64,000 bases of DNA. Origin: Prevotella sp. Its GTDB lineage: Bacteria; Bacteroidota; Bacteroidia; Bacteroidales; Bacteroidaceae. A program made the position numbers and the translations under genes. Under the pieces are notes generated by a model that was given only the letters and a program-made list of their open reading frames with translations, did not search any database and had not been told where the DNA came from. Of this stretch, positions 7,715 through 15,512 are shown piece after piece (the stretch's first letter is position 1; each line of letters begins with the position of its first letter). The DNA lies in the NCBI GenBank assembly GCA_016281815.1, contig JAEEJK010000045.1, forward strand, positions 1-64,000. Reading direction: 5' to 3'.

Positions 7715-9354
7715 CGCTTATAGGGAGTGAAGTCATGTAGTAATTTGAGATAGCTTTCACGGTCGCCCGTCAGCAGATAATATGCCAGTAGATATTGATA
7801 GGCCAGATAGTTGTCTGTATTGCTGAAGAAGAGGCTTTCGAGCATCTCAGGTGTCACATGGTCACTGAAGTAAAAGTCTTCCTCGTAGGCCGACTGGCGC
7901 AGGCGTCCGTATTCGGGATGCTTGGCGATGGCCTCTTCATTCCCCAATAGCGGCAGGGTCTCATTGGCCCATTCTTTATAAAAGAGGGTTTTCTGCAGAG
8001 CCGTGAGATATTTGCGGGCCACTTCGTAACTGCCGAGAATCAGATTGGTCTGTGCCAGTCGCTTGTAGCAGCGGGTACTCTTCTGGAAGTCAAGAATCGC
8101 TTCCTGAGCCTCGAAGACCGTTCGTTGAGCGACATATATCATACCTAACTGATAGAATACCTCGGCTGTAGGCAGAGGACTGGTCGCGTCGCGCTCGACA
8201 TCGGGCAGAAGACCGGAGATGCCGTTCTGATGATAGTCGAACAATTGGTCGGTGAGCATGCCGTGCATGGCCAAAGCAAGATTTTGCACCGTGACACCGA
8301 TTTGGTTGTTGGGCTTTTCAGTGCTGATGGTTTCAAGTATGCGGTTCCATTGCTGGTAGCGTGCCATGAAGTCATATTTCATCACCTTCTCGGCTTTGAA
8401 ATTGCTGTTTTTCCATACAAAGCCACCCATAACCACAGCCACCAGGAGAAAGATTGAAAATTGAAAATTGAAAATTGAAAATTGAAGATTCTTGCCATGG
8501 CGAGCGTCCTTGGGGGCAGTGCGGGAAGTTGCGTTCGAACTTGGTCGCTTTGCTTGCTGAGGACGATGGAAGGCACGGACAATAAGGGTGAGGATGAACA
8601 CTGACAGCGTCGCCGACCAAAGCAGAATGGATATTTCTGTTGGGTAGCGATGGTAATGTATGCCGAACCACAGTTTGCTGGCTGGTACTGGGAGATAGAA
8701 TGACAGCAAGACGGGCATGAGGACCAAAAGGACAAATATGCCATAATACCATGCCTCACTCTGTTTCCCTTCCTTGGAAGATGGGAGGGTGGGGGAGGAG
8801 TCTTTAAGGTGTGGAACCTGCAGGAGGAAAAACAGCAGACAGACAGGACCCACCAAAAAATAAAGCACTGGAATAGCAACAAAAATCAGAACGCGCCGCA
8901 GCCATCCGCGTGGCATCGCGTCGAAAGCCCAGGCTGCGAGAAGCGTGAGCAAGACAGCCCAGACACCACCCAGCAGCGCATTCTCGTCGAGCAGGAAGAG
9001 CCAAAGCAGAAACGATGGCACAAAACTCAGACCAAAGAGCCATCCCTTATTCGGCTCTGCCGCTTGGTTCGCCCAAGATTTGGCCATCCTGAGTGTCAGA
9101 AGTTGTATTACTGAGAGCAGCACCGCAATAATGAGAGCCCCCACCCAGGCAAAAAGGAAAAACTGTGTGCAGAATCGTCCCAGCAGGTCGGCTATGCCGC
9201 CTGGCAGGCTGACAATCTCCCACACATAGGTGCAGTCGAAGAGGAAAAGTTGATATTGCTCCTGATAATGCAGGTGATGCGGATAGGCCAATCCGAAAAA
9301 AAGGAGAACCGCCACACCGAAAAGGAGCGTGCATAAAGGACGTAAATACTTCAC
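7711..9354 (-). CDS. polytopic membrane protein with C-terminal TPR-like domain (DUF6057-like)
   Basis: About eight hydrophobic helices fill residues 1-310, followed by a soluble helical C-terminal half with repeat-like pairs (AEVFYQLGMIYVAQRTVFEAQEA..., SYEVARKYLTAL). A conserved-looking first loop reads YPHHLHYQEQYQLF. Layout and length match the protein at 10933, so the two are paralogues; from memory they resemble the family annotated DUF6057, but this was not checked. Start codon is GTG. The last membrane segment is encoded partly by a heptanucleotide tandem repeat (8454-8488), giving a seven-residue protein repeat (QFSIFNF). Encoded between the two CxxCH-PD40 lipoprotein genes, 9 bp after the first and overlapping the second by 4 bp. 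Confidence 0.82.
   Translation of the reverse strand: MKYLRPLCTLLFGVAVLLFFGLAYPHHLHYQEQYQLFLFDCTYVWEIVSLPGGIADLLGRFCTQFFLFAWVGALIIAVLLSVIQLLTLRMAKSWANQAAEPNKGWLFGLSFVPSFLLWLFLLDENALLGGVWAVLLTLLAAWAFDAMPRGWLRRVLIFVAIPVLYFLVGPVCLLFFLLQVPHLKDSSPTLPSSKEGKQSEAWYYGIFVLLVLMPVLLSFYLPVPASKLWFGIHYHRYPTEISILLWSATLSVFILTLIVRAFHRPQQAKRPSSNATSRTAPKDARHGKNLQFSIFNFQFSIFLLVAVVMGGFVWKNSNFKAEKVMKYDFMARYQQWNRILETISTEKPNNQIGVTVQNLALAMHGMLTDQLFDYHQNGISGLLPDVERDATSPLPTAEVFYQLGMIYVAQRTVFEAQEAILDFQKSTRCYKRLAQTNLILGSYEVARKYLTALQKTLFYKEWANETLPLLGNEEAIAKHPEYGRLRQSAYEEDFYFSDHVTPEMLESLFFSNTDNYLAYQYLLAYYLLTGDRESYLKLLHDFTPYKR
8454..8488 (-). repeat. heptanucleotide tandem repeat inside a coding sequence
   Basis: Five tandem 7-bp units (four TTGAAAA, one TTGAAGA on the plus strand) lie within the membrane-protein gene. 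Seven is not a multiple of three, so gain or loss of one unit shifts the frame; the other frames end soon after. The same heptamer occurs at 60692-60761 and near 22954 and 23170. Confidence 0.85.
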
Positions 9355-9363
9355 TTTAACATA

Positions 9364-10902
9364 TTATTTATCGAAGACTTTACTGAATTCGTCTACACTG
9401 ATTTTGACAGGTTCGACCATGAACTCCGGACGGTTATAACTCTTAAGCAGGCTGATATGCAGTTCGGGGTCTTCCTGTGGCAAAAGGAAGGCCTTTCCTA
9501 CTTTCCCATTGTTGAAATAGGCAAAATAGACACGGCTGTAGTTGTCATCATCACGACGGCTGGCTAACATAATCCAATGTCCGTTGCTCGACCAAGAGGG
9601 GTAGCTGTCAGAATAGCCTTCGCTGTTGAGGAGGGTGAGGTCGATGGGCGAAGTGGTTTCTTCGTTGAGTGCAATGCCCGTATATTGTTCCAACGGGATA
9701 CATACTATGTCGGCATCATGGTGCCTGCTATGGAAACAGCCATACTGACCCAGGGCAAACAACAGATAACGTCCATCGGGACTGATGCGGGGCAAGGTAA
9801 CACTTTTGTCGTGCGAGGTGGCATCATACACAAACTCCTCTTCACCGAATTTGTGAGATGACAGGTCAAACGAACGGCGATAGAGATTGTATTGCACTTT
9901 CGGGTAGGTCGTTCTGATATCCTTGTCGCACATCTCTTCAGGAAGCGGGGCTGACTTGCCATAATACAGGTATTTGCCATCAGGCGACCAAGTGGGATAT
10001 ATCTCCAAGAGGGTTGAGTCGTTCGAGACGACGCTTACAGAGTCTTTCTCCACATCGTAAAGAATCAGGTCGCTGGCCAAATCATACACCTCAATCTTAT
10101 TGGGATTCAATGTGTGGAAAGCTTGACGTGTCAGATTGGTGGAGAAGGCTATCAGTTTGGCGGTGGGGTGCCAGGATGGATAAACACCTGAGGAAATGGT
10201 GTAGTCGCGCTTCAGATTGACTCTCGAGACCTTACCATCGTTCACAATAACAGTACCGGCATTGGAGAGACGCACATGGAAAAGCATGTTGTCGGTTTTG
10301 TAGTTCTGATAACTGTGGCAGTTGATGCACTGGCCTTTTTCCCTGTCAATACTGGTAATCTCGTTGTTGAAGATCTGTGTCTCTTCAAACGTGGTGAGGT
10401 TGCGCTGGGCTATTTCCATGTAGGTCCATGCAACATACGAGGGTTCGATGAGGCGATACGACAGATATTCGTCGATGGGCTGTTCGGCTACATGTATTTC
10501 AAATGGGCTGTACGACAGCCATTGCTTTTCCCTTTGGCCAGCGACCGATGGTTCGCCCTTTTTCTGCCCCCAGACCTCTACCTTGATGCTCTTGCCCTTC
10601 GAGGCATCGAGCATAGCATGCCATTCTGACTCGGGTATCTGCACCTTCACGCCATCGCCGTATGTCTGTTGCCGACCGTCAGGGGTGGTGAGGCGTGCCA
10701 CGCACGCTTCGTACTGGTCAGCAGGGAGCATGAAGTTGAGTGGCGCAATATTGCAAGGCACGGTGACATCGCAATAGTCTGGGAAGATGGCAGGCAGGCA
10801 CTTGGTTTCTTTGGATGAAGAAGGCACATCAGGGTGATGCACACACGATGACAACAGCAACGTCATGACAAAGGCCAGAAAATATGATAAAATCCTATTC
10901 AT
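9364..10902 (-). CDS. PD40 beta-propeller lipoprotein with one CxxCH haem-type motif
   Basis: Lipobox LLLSSC (Cys20). It shares IFPDYCDVTVPCNIAPLNF with its paralogues and has CINCH at residues 192-196 preceding the propeller blades (YPSWHPTAKLIAFSTN, WSPDGKYLYY, RISPDGRYLLFALGQYG, SWSSNGHWIMLASRRDDDNYSR). It is therefore predicted to sit lipid-anchored in an outer or periplasmic membrane face with a single covalent haem. It has extra free cysteines (35, 44, 50) in the N-terminal region. The gene starts 30 bp after the membrane-protein gene at 10933 and ends 9 bp before the one at 7711, giving an alternating membrane-lipoprotein-membrane-lipoprotein order. No catalytic site is recognised. Confidence 0.88.
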   Translation of the reverse strand: MNRILSYFLAFVMTLLLSSCVHHPDVPSSSKETKCLPAIFPDYCDVTVPCNIAPLNFMLPADQYEACVARLTTPDGRQQTYGDGVKVQIPESEWHAMLDASKGKSIKVEVWGQKKGEPSVAGQREKQWLSYSPFEIHVAEQPIDEYLSYRLIEPSYVAWTYMEIAQRNLTTFEETQIFNNEITSIDREKGQCINCHSYQNYKTDNMLFHVRLSNAGTVIVNDGKVSRVNLKRDYTISSGVYPSWHPTAKLIAFSTNLTRQAFHTLNPNKIEVYDLASDLILYDVEKDSVSVVSNDSTLLEIYPTWSPDGKYLYYGKSAPLPEEMCDKDIRTTYPKVQYNLYRRSFDLSSHKFGEEEFVYDATSHDKSVTLPRISPDGRYLLFALGQYGCFHSRHHDADIVCIPLEQYTGIALNEETTSPIDLTLLNSEGYSDSYPSWSSNGHWIMLASRRDDDNYSRVYFAYFNNGKVGKAFLLPQEDPELHISLLKSYNRPEFMVEPVKISVDEFSKVFDK

Positions 10903-10932
10903 AATCCACTTCTAATTTTCAATTTAAATTCC

Positions 10933-12744
10933 TCACGAATGAGTTTCGTTTCCAATCTTACCGGTAACATTGATAGGCTTTCTTCCGAAAATGTTATACC
11001 ACCAGTAGGTGTCTCCATATTCTTCACGCATTTCCTCACCTATCTTTTCAATGGTCATGCCAGGCTTTGCAAAATTCTCAAGAGTTGACCAGAATTGTTT
11101 GTAACGCTCGAAGACGGACTGCTCGACTGGGAGCATCATCCGCTTTTCTTCAGGAGCCTTGTCTATAAAAAGGATATAAGCCTCCATGGCATGCAAAGGA
11201 AACTCTTCGTTCAAGTGCAACTGCACATAGTTGTGCAGTGAAGCCCAGAAACGGCGTGAGTCGCATCGCAGCATGGAATAGAACAATGCCTGTTCCGAAG
11301 CCACTTTACTATCGGATTCGTACCAGAGGCTGATGCCATTGACTATATAACTGTCGCTGTTCTCTACGCCAGTTAGTTCATCGGGGAAGCACTTTTGCAG
11401 TTCCTTTATCTTTTCTGTGACAGGTGCCGGTTGCCAATTGCCGTAAAATGGATGATGATGCAGTAGGGTGGTATAGCGTTCTACCAGTTTCTTGTCTCCG
11501 ACAGCCAGGGCACAGCGGGCAAGCATTTTTAAATAGAAGGGTGAAAAGCCAGCTTGGATGGCATTTTCGAAATTCAGGCGGATGGCTTCATTCATCATGC
11601 CGTAGTTGTAATATACCAAAGGCGATGCAATGTCCAAAAGGGTGACGTGGAGGGTGTCGGGGTTGTTGATGTCGACAGCATCGTTGCACAGTTTGAATGA
11701 ACGGTCGAGTAGGCCGCCTTCATTCATCAGGGCAATATTCTTCAGAAATACCATCGTGCTAGTCGGCTTCTTGTTGGCTTCTGCCACACGAAGGACTCCC
11801 TGCCAGTTGTCATTTGAGGCAAGGCGCACCATGCGCATTTCTTCTATGTAGTTGCGGTCGTAGTACATGAACGACAAAGTAAAGATGATGCCTGCAGCAG
11901 CACAAACCACCGGGACAGCCAATCTCCCAAACAACCACCCCCTCAAACGACCAAACAACAAACTTCCCCAACGACCAAACAGCGGTATGAGCAAAGAGGC
12001 AGCCCCAAGCGCCCAGAACGGGATGGAAAGATGTGGACAAACGTCACTTGGTGTTTCGAAGCGAGGAAAACCTGCCATCATGACATCGTCGGATTTCAGA
12101 TTCGAATAGAACTGGGTATGCCAGATGCTGGCGGCAAAGATGAGCAGGACTATGCCCAAAAACTCTCGCCAAGTGGGTTTGTCTGTAAGTATTAGACATA
12201 AGACGAAAAGCAAAGCAAACCATCCAAGCAATGGATAGATGCAAACACCCATCAGATACCAGACAAGATGCCTTTTGCGTGGGGTGCTGCGGGCTGCCCA
12301 CAAGAGCAGCAGCATGGCAAGGTAGCCTACCGACTGCGAGAACCAGTATCCTCTGATGGTGGAGATATAAATCCAATAACCCAAATCCACAACCGATGTG
12401 AGCAGACAGGCAATAGGCAAGAGCATCAGCGCGGAGGAATTTCCCTTCAACCGGAATGCCTTGATTCCCGCATAGAATATGAGGATCCAAATAACCATCA
12501 TCACGCTTGCACCAAAAGACGGTCTATAGAATAACTGCGTGAGCCAGGCTCCCAGATACTGCATCAGTCCAAAGGGTTTTGATAGGAGCCTGTGGAAGAA
12601 GGGGGCTCCGAAAATGAATTCGGAACGGTCGTGTGCCGTATAGAAAACCTCTAAATTGATGTATAATATATATACGACAAATACTATGAAAGCCAACAGA
12701 CTTGCATAGAGTACGGCATCAGATAGTTTGCTTTTGTTTATCAT
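10933..12744 (-). CDS. polytopic membrane protein with C-terminal TPR-like domain (DUF6057-like), paralogue 2
   Basis: The ATG at 12744 (MINKSKLSDAVLYAS) is preferred to the ORF-track TTG at 12771, which lies in the loop of a hairpin. Roughly nine to ten hydrophobic helices fill residues 1-300; then a soluble helical region (WQGVLRVAEANKKP..., GMMNEAIRLNFENAIQ, KKLVERYTTLLHHHPFYGNW) resembles TPR repeats. Same plan as the protein at 7711. Just before the last membrane helix there is a repetitive stretch (LFGRWGSLLFGRLRGWLFGR) encoded by repetitive ccaaac-rich DNA at 11924-11983, the same relative place as the heptamer array in the paralogue. Separated from the upstream lipoprotein gene by a terminator-like hairpin. 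Confidence 0.82.
   Translation of the reverse strand: MINKSKLSDAVLYASLLAFIVFVVYILYINLEVFYTAHDRSEFIFGAPFFHRLLSKPFGLMQYLGAWLTQLFYRPSFGASVMMVIWILIFYAGIKAFRLKGNSSALMLLPIACLLTSVVDLGYWIYISTIRGYWFSQSVGYLAMLLLLWAARSTPRKRHLVWYLMGVCIYPLLGWFALLFVLCLILTDKPTWREFLGIVLLIFAASIWHTQFYSNLKSDDVMMAGFPRFETPSDVCPHLSIPFWALGAASLLIPLFGRWGSLLFGRLRGWLFGRLAVPVVCAAAGIIFTLSFMYYDRNYIEEMRMVRLASNDNWQGVLRVAEANKKPTSTMVFLKNIALMNEGGLLDRSFKLCNDAVDINNPDTLHVTLLDIASPLVYYNYGMMNEAIRLNFENAIQAGFSPFYLKMLARCALAVGDKKLVERYTTLLHHHPFYGNWQPAPVTEKIKELQKCFPDELTGVENSDSYIVNGISLWYESDSKVASEQALFYSMLRCDSRRFWASLHNYVQLHLNEEFPLHAMEAYILFIDKAPEEKRMMLPVEQSVFERYKQFWSTLENFAKPGMTIEKIGEEMREEYGDTYWWYNIFGRKPINVTGKIGNETHS
11924..11983 (-). repeat. degenerate ccaaac-type tandem repeat inside a coding sequence
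   Basis: Repeated ccaaacaac, caaacgaccaaac and aacgaccaaac words encode a Leu-Phe-Gly-Arg-rich repeat. The array is degenerate, so the unit length (about 8-10 bp) is not exact. It stays in frame. Confidence 0.5.
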
Positions 12745-12756
12745 TTTTTTTGCTAT

Positions 12757-12786
12757 AAAAGGCTGACTCAATCAAATGAGTCAGCC
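12757..12786 (-). terminator. intra-operon hairpin, terminator or attenuator
   Basis: A perfect 10-bp stem (GGCTGACTCA/TGAGTCAGCC, 12761-12770 with 12777-12786) with a 6-base loop is followed on the minus strand by TTTT. It lies between the SusCD-lipoprotein block and the first membrane-protein gene. The short T run suggests partial rather than complete termination, giving more SusCD than membrane protein; this is inference. Confidence 0.65.
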
Positions 12787-12814
12787 TATTATTAATTATA
12801 CTGTCAAGGAATGA

Positions 12815-13546
12815 TTATTCCTCATAGTAAACAGCATTGAGAGTCATTGATCCACTGTACAGCATGAGGTCAAGGTCACGACCTTCACCACCCTTAGCAC
12901 ACTGGTCTGCCATATCCTGAGTAATCTGAAGTTCGTTCAAACCAGACACCCACTTCACATGATCGTAATAGGTAGCACTCCACCAACCATTCATGACTTT
13001 CAAATCGAAATCTGCACTGACATCAGATACGTCAAAGATCAGAGTCTTCAGACCGAAGTAAACATCATCGGGAATAGTGGGCAGGTGAGCACCTTCAGTT
13101 GAGCTGAAACGCATAGCTGCTGCATCCCAAGCACCTGGCTGGAATGGTACATCCTCTGGCTTGTCAGGACCACCATAAATATAGTACTTTACAAGTGGAT
13201 CTGTGATTTCCTGACATGATACAGGGTATTCAGCAACAAGTTGAGTTCCATCAGGACAAAGAGCAGTCAGGGTAACGACATGGTCACCAAGTTTCATCTT
13301 CTTCCATGCGAAATTACCAATCAATTCCTTGCCAGCGAAATCCCACTTTGCATTGACTGGAGCAGATGTCTGACAGGTAATAACGTTACCATTCTGACCA
13401 CTGGGAGACTTGTCTACAGTGACTGATGTCTTCGCCTTCAGCTCGTCAAGCGTGATGTGGCCACCATTGCTGATATCCTCATGGATAGGATCGCATGCGG
13501 CAAAAGCGCAAACTGCGGCAACAAGCAAAAATAATATCTTTTTCAT
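12815..13546 (-). CDS. SusCD-associated surface lipoprotein, unknown ligand
   Basis: Signal peptide and lipobox (AVCAFAAC, Cys18). The N-terminal half resembles the PKD/Ig-like folds found in accessory PUL lipoproteins (KWDFAGKELIGNFAWKKMKLGDHVVTL); the C-terminal half (FGLKTLIFDVSDVSADFDLKV, ending AVYYEE) looks like a jelly-roll binding domain. It directly follows SusD (19 bp gap), the position of SusE/F-type proteins, so it probably binds ligand on the cell surface next to the SusCD complex. 243 aa. No catalytic motif. Confidence 0.75.
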   Translation of the reverse strand: MKKILFLLVAAVCAFAACDPIHEDISNGGHITLDELKAKTSVTVDKSPSGQNGNVITCQTSAPVNAKWDFAGKELIGNFAWKKMKLGDHVVTLTALCPDGTQLVAEYPVSCQEITDPLVKYYIYGGPDKPEDVPFQPGAWDAAAMRFSSTEGAHLPTIPDDVYFGLKTLIFDVSDVSADFDLKVMNGWWSATYYDHVKWVSGLNELQITQDMADQCAKGGEGRDLDLMLYSGSMTLNAVYYEE

Positions 13547-13565
13547 CTTGTTTACTTATATAATA

Positions 13566-15497
13566 TTAATACAGAACTTTATATGTGTACTCAGATGCAG
13601 AAGCTTTTTCATCCCATCCAGGGTTCTGCTGCATCTTATCAACCATCAGAGTAATCTGAGCCTGAGGCTTCGGCAAGAAACCGTTGGTGTCAGCATAACG
13701 TTTAGCCCAAGAACAAGTCATGTGCGCCATAGGAATTTTGGCACCCTTCTGACCATAGCATACGATCATTTTACCCTTCTGTGCTTCGAGAGCCTTTGCT
13801 GCGTATGAAGATTCGCCAGAGTCAATACCTGACCAACGACGCATGTCATTGAAACGAAGTCCCTCTAATGCAAACTCCCAACGACGCTCATCTTGAAGAG
13901 CCTTCAAAGAGTAAGAAGTTGTCAGAGGCACACCGGCACGAGCCTGAACCTGATTCATATATTGTACATCACCAGTAAGTTCAGAAAGCATCAACAGAAC
14001 GTCAGCATAACGCATCAGGTAGTAGTCCTCGAAGTGGTCACCCTGCTGTTTGTTGTCAAGTGAACTGGAGGAATATCCCTCGCACTTTGACCACCATGAA
14101 TCGTTGTCAGCAGCGCAAGCATCAAGGTTGACATCAGCGTACTTCTTGACAGCATAGCCTGACTCCTCATTGTCGTCCTTCTCGTAGGTATAGGCTTCGA
14201 GTTCATTATCGAGGTCAATCAGAGTGGCTTTCTTACGAAGGTCTGTATAACCACCACTTCTCTCAGCATCTGTCCAGTCATCCCAAATATTGCAGGAAGG
14301 AGTACCCTGACCCCAGCCCTGGTTGAATGGATAAGTCTTGTGACGACGACCATTGTCATTGGTAGCACCATTACGAAGACCCCAGAAGCAAGAGAGATAG
14401 TTGGAATACATACGCGGGTTGTTGTATGTTCCACCAATTGCCCACTTGGAGGCATTCATAAACTGAATCTGGAAAATCTCCTCAGTGTTGCCGTTACCCA
14501 TACCAGGCTGGTCGAAGCAGTTCTCACGCTTCATGTCTGCGATGAAATCGTATGCATGGGTGCCTTCAAGGTTGCCGGTACCATCTGCGTTATCATGTGC
14601 CTCATCCCAAAGTAGACTGTTGGAATACTGCCAAAGTGAACGGAAGTCTTCGCAGAGCTTGTAACCGCCTGTAGAAACGATGTCTTTCAAACCTTCAACG
14701 ACTTGTGCCTTTGAAAGAGTACCTCCTTGGCAGCCCTCCTGCTCTACAAGATTAATAGTAGCATCACCAGTAGAGAGATCTGCAACTTTCTTGTAGAAGC
14801 CAGCCCAGAACATCCATGCACGTGCAATAAATGCCTCGGCAGCATACTTGTCAGCATGACCTGAGCCATTGGCTCTCTCTGGCTTCATGAGATTCTTGGC
14901 AGAAACGAAGTCTGAAATAATCTGTGGGTAGATGAACTCCTCTGCACTAACCTGCTGTTGCATCTCATCGGTAATAACAGTAGAGGTAATCAGGGGGACA
15001 TCGCCGTACAACTGGCTGAGCCACATATAGTAGAGACCGCGCATGAAATAGCCCTCACCGAGGAGTTGGTTGCGCTGAGCCTTCTGGGCTTCAGTCCACT
15101 CCACATTGTCGATGGTTTCAATCTGGTTGTTGGCACGTGATATACCACCATAGAGAAGGATGAAGTCCTGCTCATACTGGTTGGCACTTGCTGTTGTGAA
15201 ATGATGCAGTGACTTAGCCACATTGTCCTGCAAACCGCCACTGCCGTAGCAGTCATCAGACATGAGCGACCACCAATAGAAAGGATTATTCAAGATACCA
15301 CTTTGATCTCCGCCACCCAGCGTATTCATAATACTGTAGGTGGCTGCATTCAATGCCTCTACATCTCCTGGCTTACCAGGGAATGTGGCTGCAGTCAACT
15401 CTGTCACACGTGGATCAGTGTCCAGCATGTCGTTACAGGATGTGAACAAAGTTACTGCAGACAAAACAGCCAACGATGATAAAATATATTTCTTCAT
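13566..15497 (-). CDS. SusD/RagB-like outer-membrane binding lipoprotein
   Basis: Lipobox LFTSC (Cys21) after MKKYILSSLAVLSAVT. The family pattern is clear: AATYSIMNTLGGGD, the NNQIETIDN/AQRNQLLGEGYFMRGLYY helical block, AEAFIARAWMFWAG, and the C-terminal LKALQDERRWEFALEGLRF motif followed by MRRWSG. At 643 aa it is longer than most (500-600 aa), with extra Asn/Gly-rich segment around residues 300-450. It lies 15 bp after SusC and is its lid. The ligand cannot be inferred; the absence of glycoside hydrolases in this operon argues against a simple polysaccharide PUL. Confidence 0.95.
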   Translation of the reverse strand: MKKYILSSLAVLSAVTLFTSCNDMLDTDPRVTELTAATFPGKPGDVEALNAATYSIMNTLGGGDQSGILNNPFYWWSLMSDDCYGSGGLQDNVAKSLHHFTTASANQYEQDFILLYGGISRANNQIETIDNVEWTEAQKAQRNQLLGEGYFMRGLYYMWLSQLYGDVPLITSTVITDEMQQQVSAEEFIYPQIISDFVSAKNLMKPERANGSGHADKYAAEAFIARAWMFWAGFYKKVADLSTGDATINLVEQEGCQGGTLSKAQVVEGLKDIVSTGGYKLCEDFRSLWQYSNSLLWDEAHDNADGTGNLEGTHAYDFIADMKRENCFDQPGMGNGNTEEIFQIQFMNASKWAIGGTYNNPRMYSNYLSCFWGLRNGATNDNGRRHKTYPFNQGWGQGTPSCNIWDDWTDAERSGGYTDLRKKATLIDLDNELEAYTYEKDDNEESGYAVKKYADVNLDACAADNDSWWSKCEGYSSSSLDNKQQGDHFEDYYLMRYADVLLMLSELTGDVQYMNQVQARAGVPLTTSYSLKALQDERRWEFALEGLRFNDMRRWSGIDSGESSYAAKALEAQKGKMIVCYGQKGAKIPMAHMTCSWAKRYADTNGFLPKPQAQITLMVDKMQQNPGWDEKASASEYTYKVLY

Positions 15498-15512
15498 AAC
15501 TTATTTGTCGAA

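Noticed and set aside
10933-12771. Start of the membrane protein at 12771
   Set aside because: That codon is TTG inside a hairpin loop; ATG at 12744 follows the hairpin and opens a sensible N terminus.
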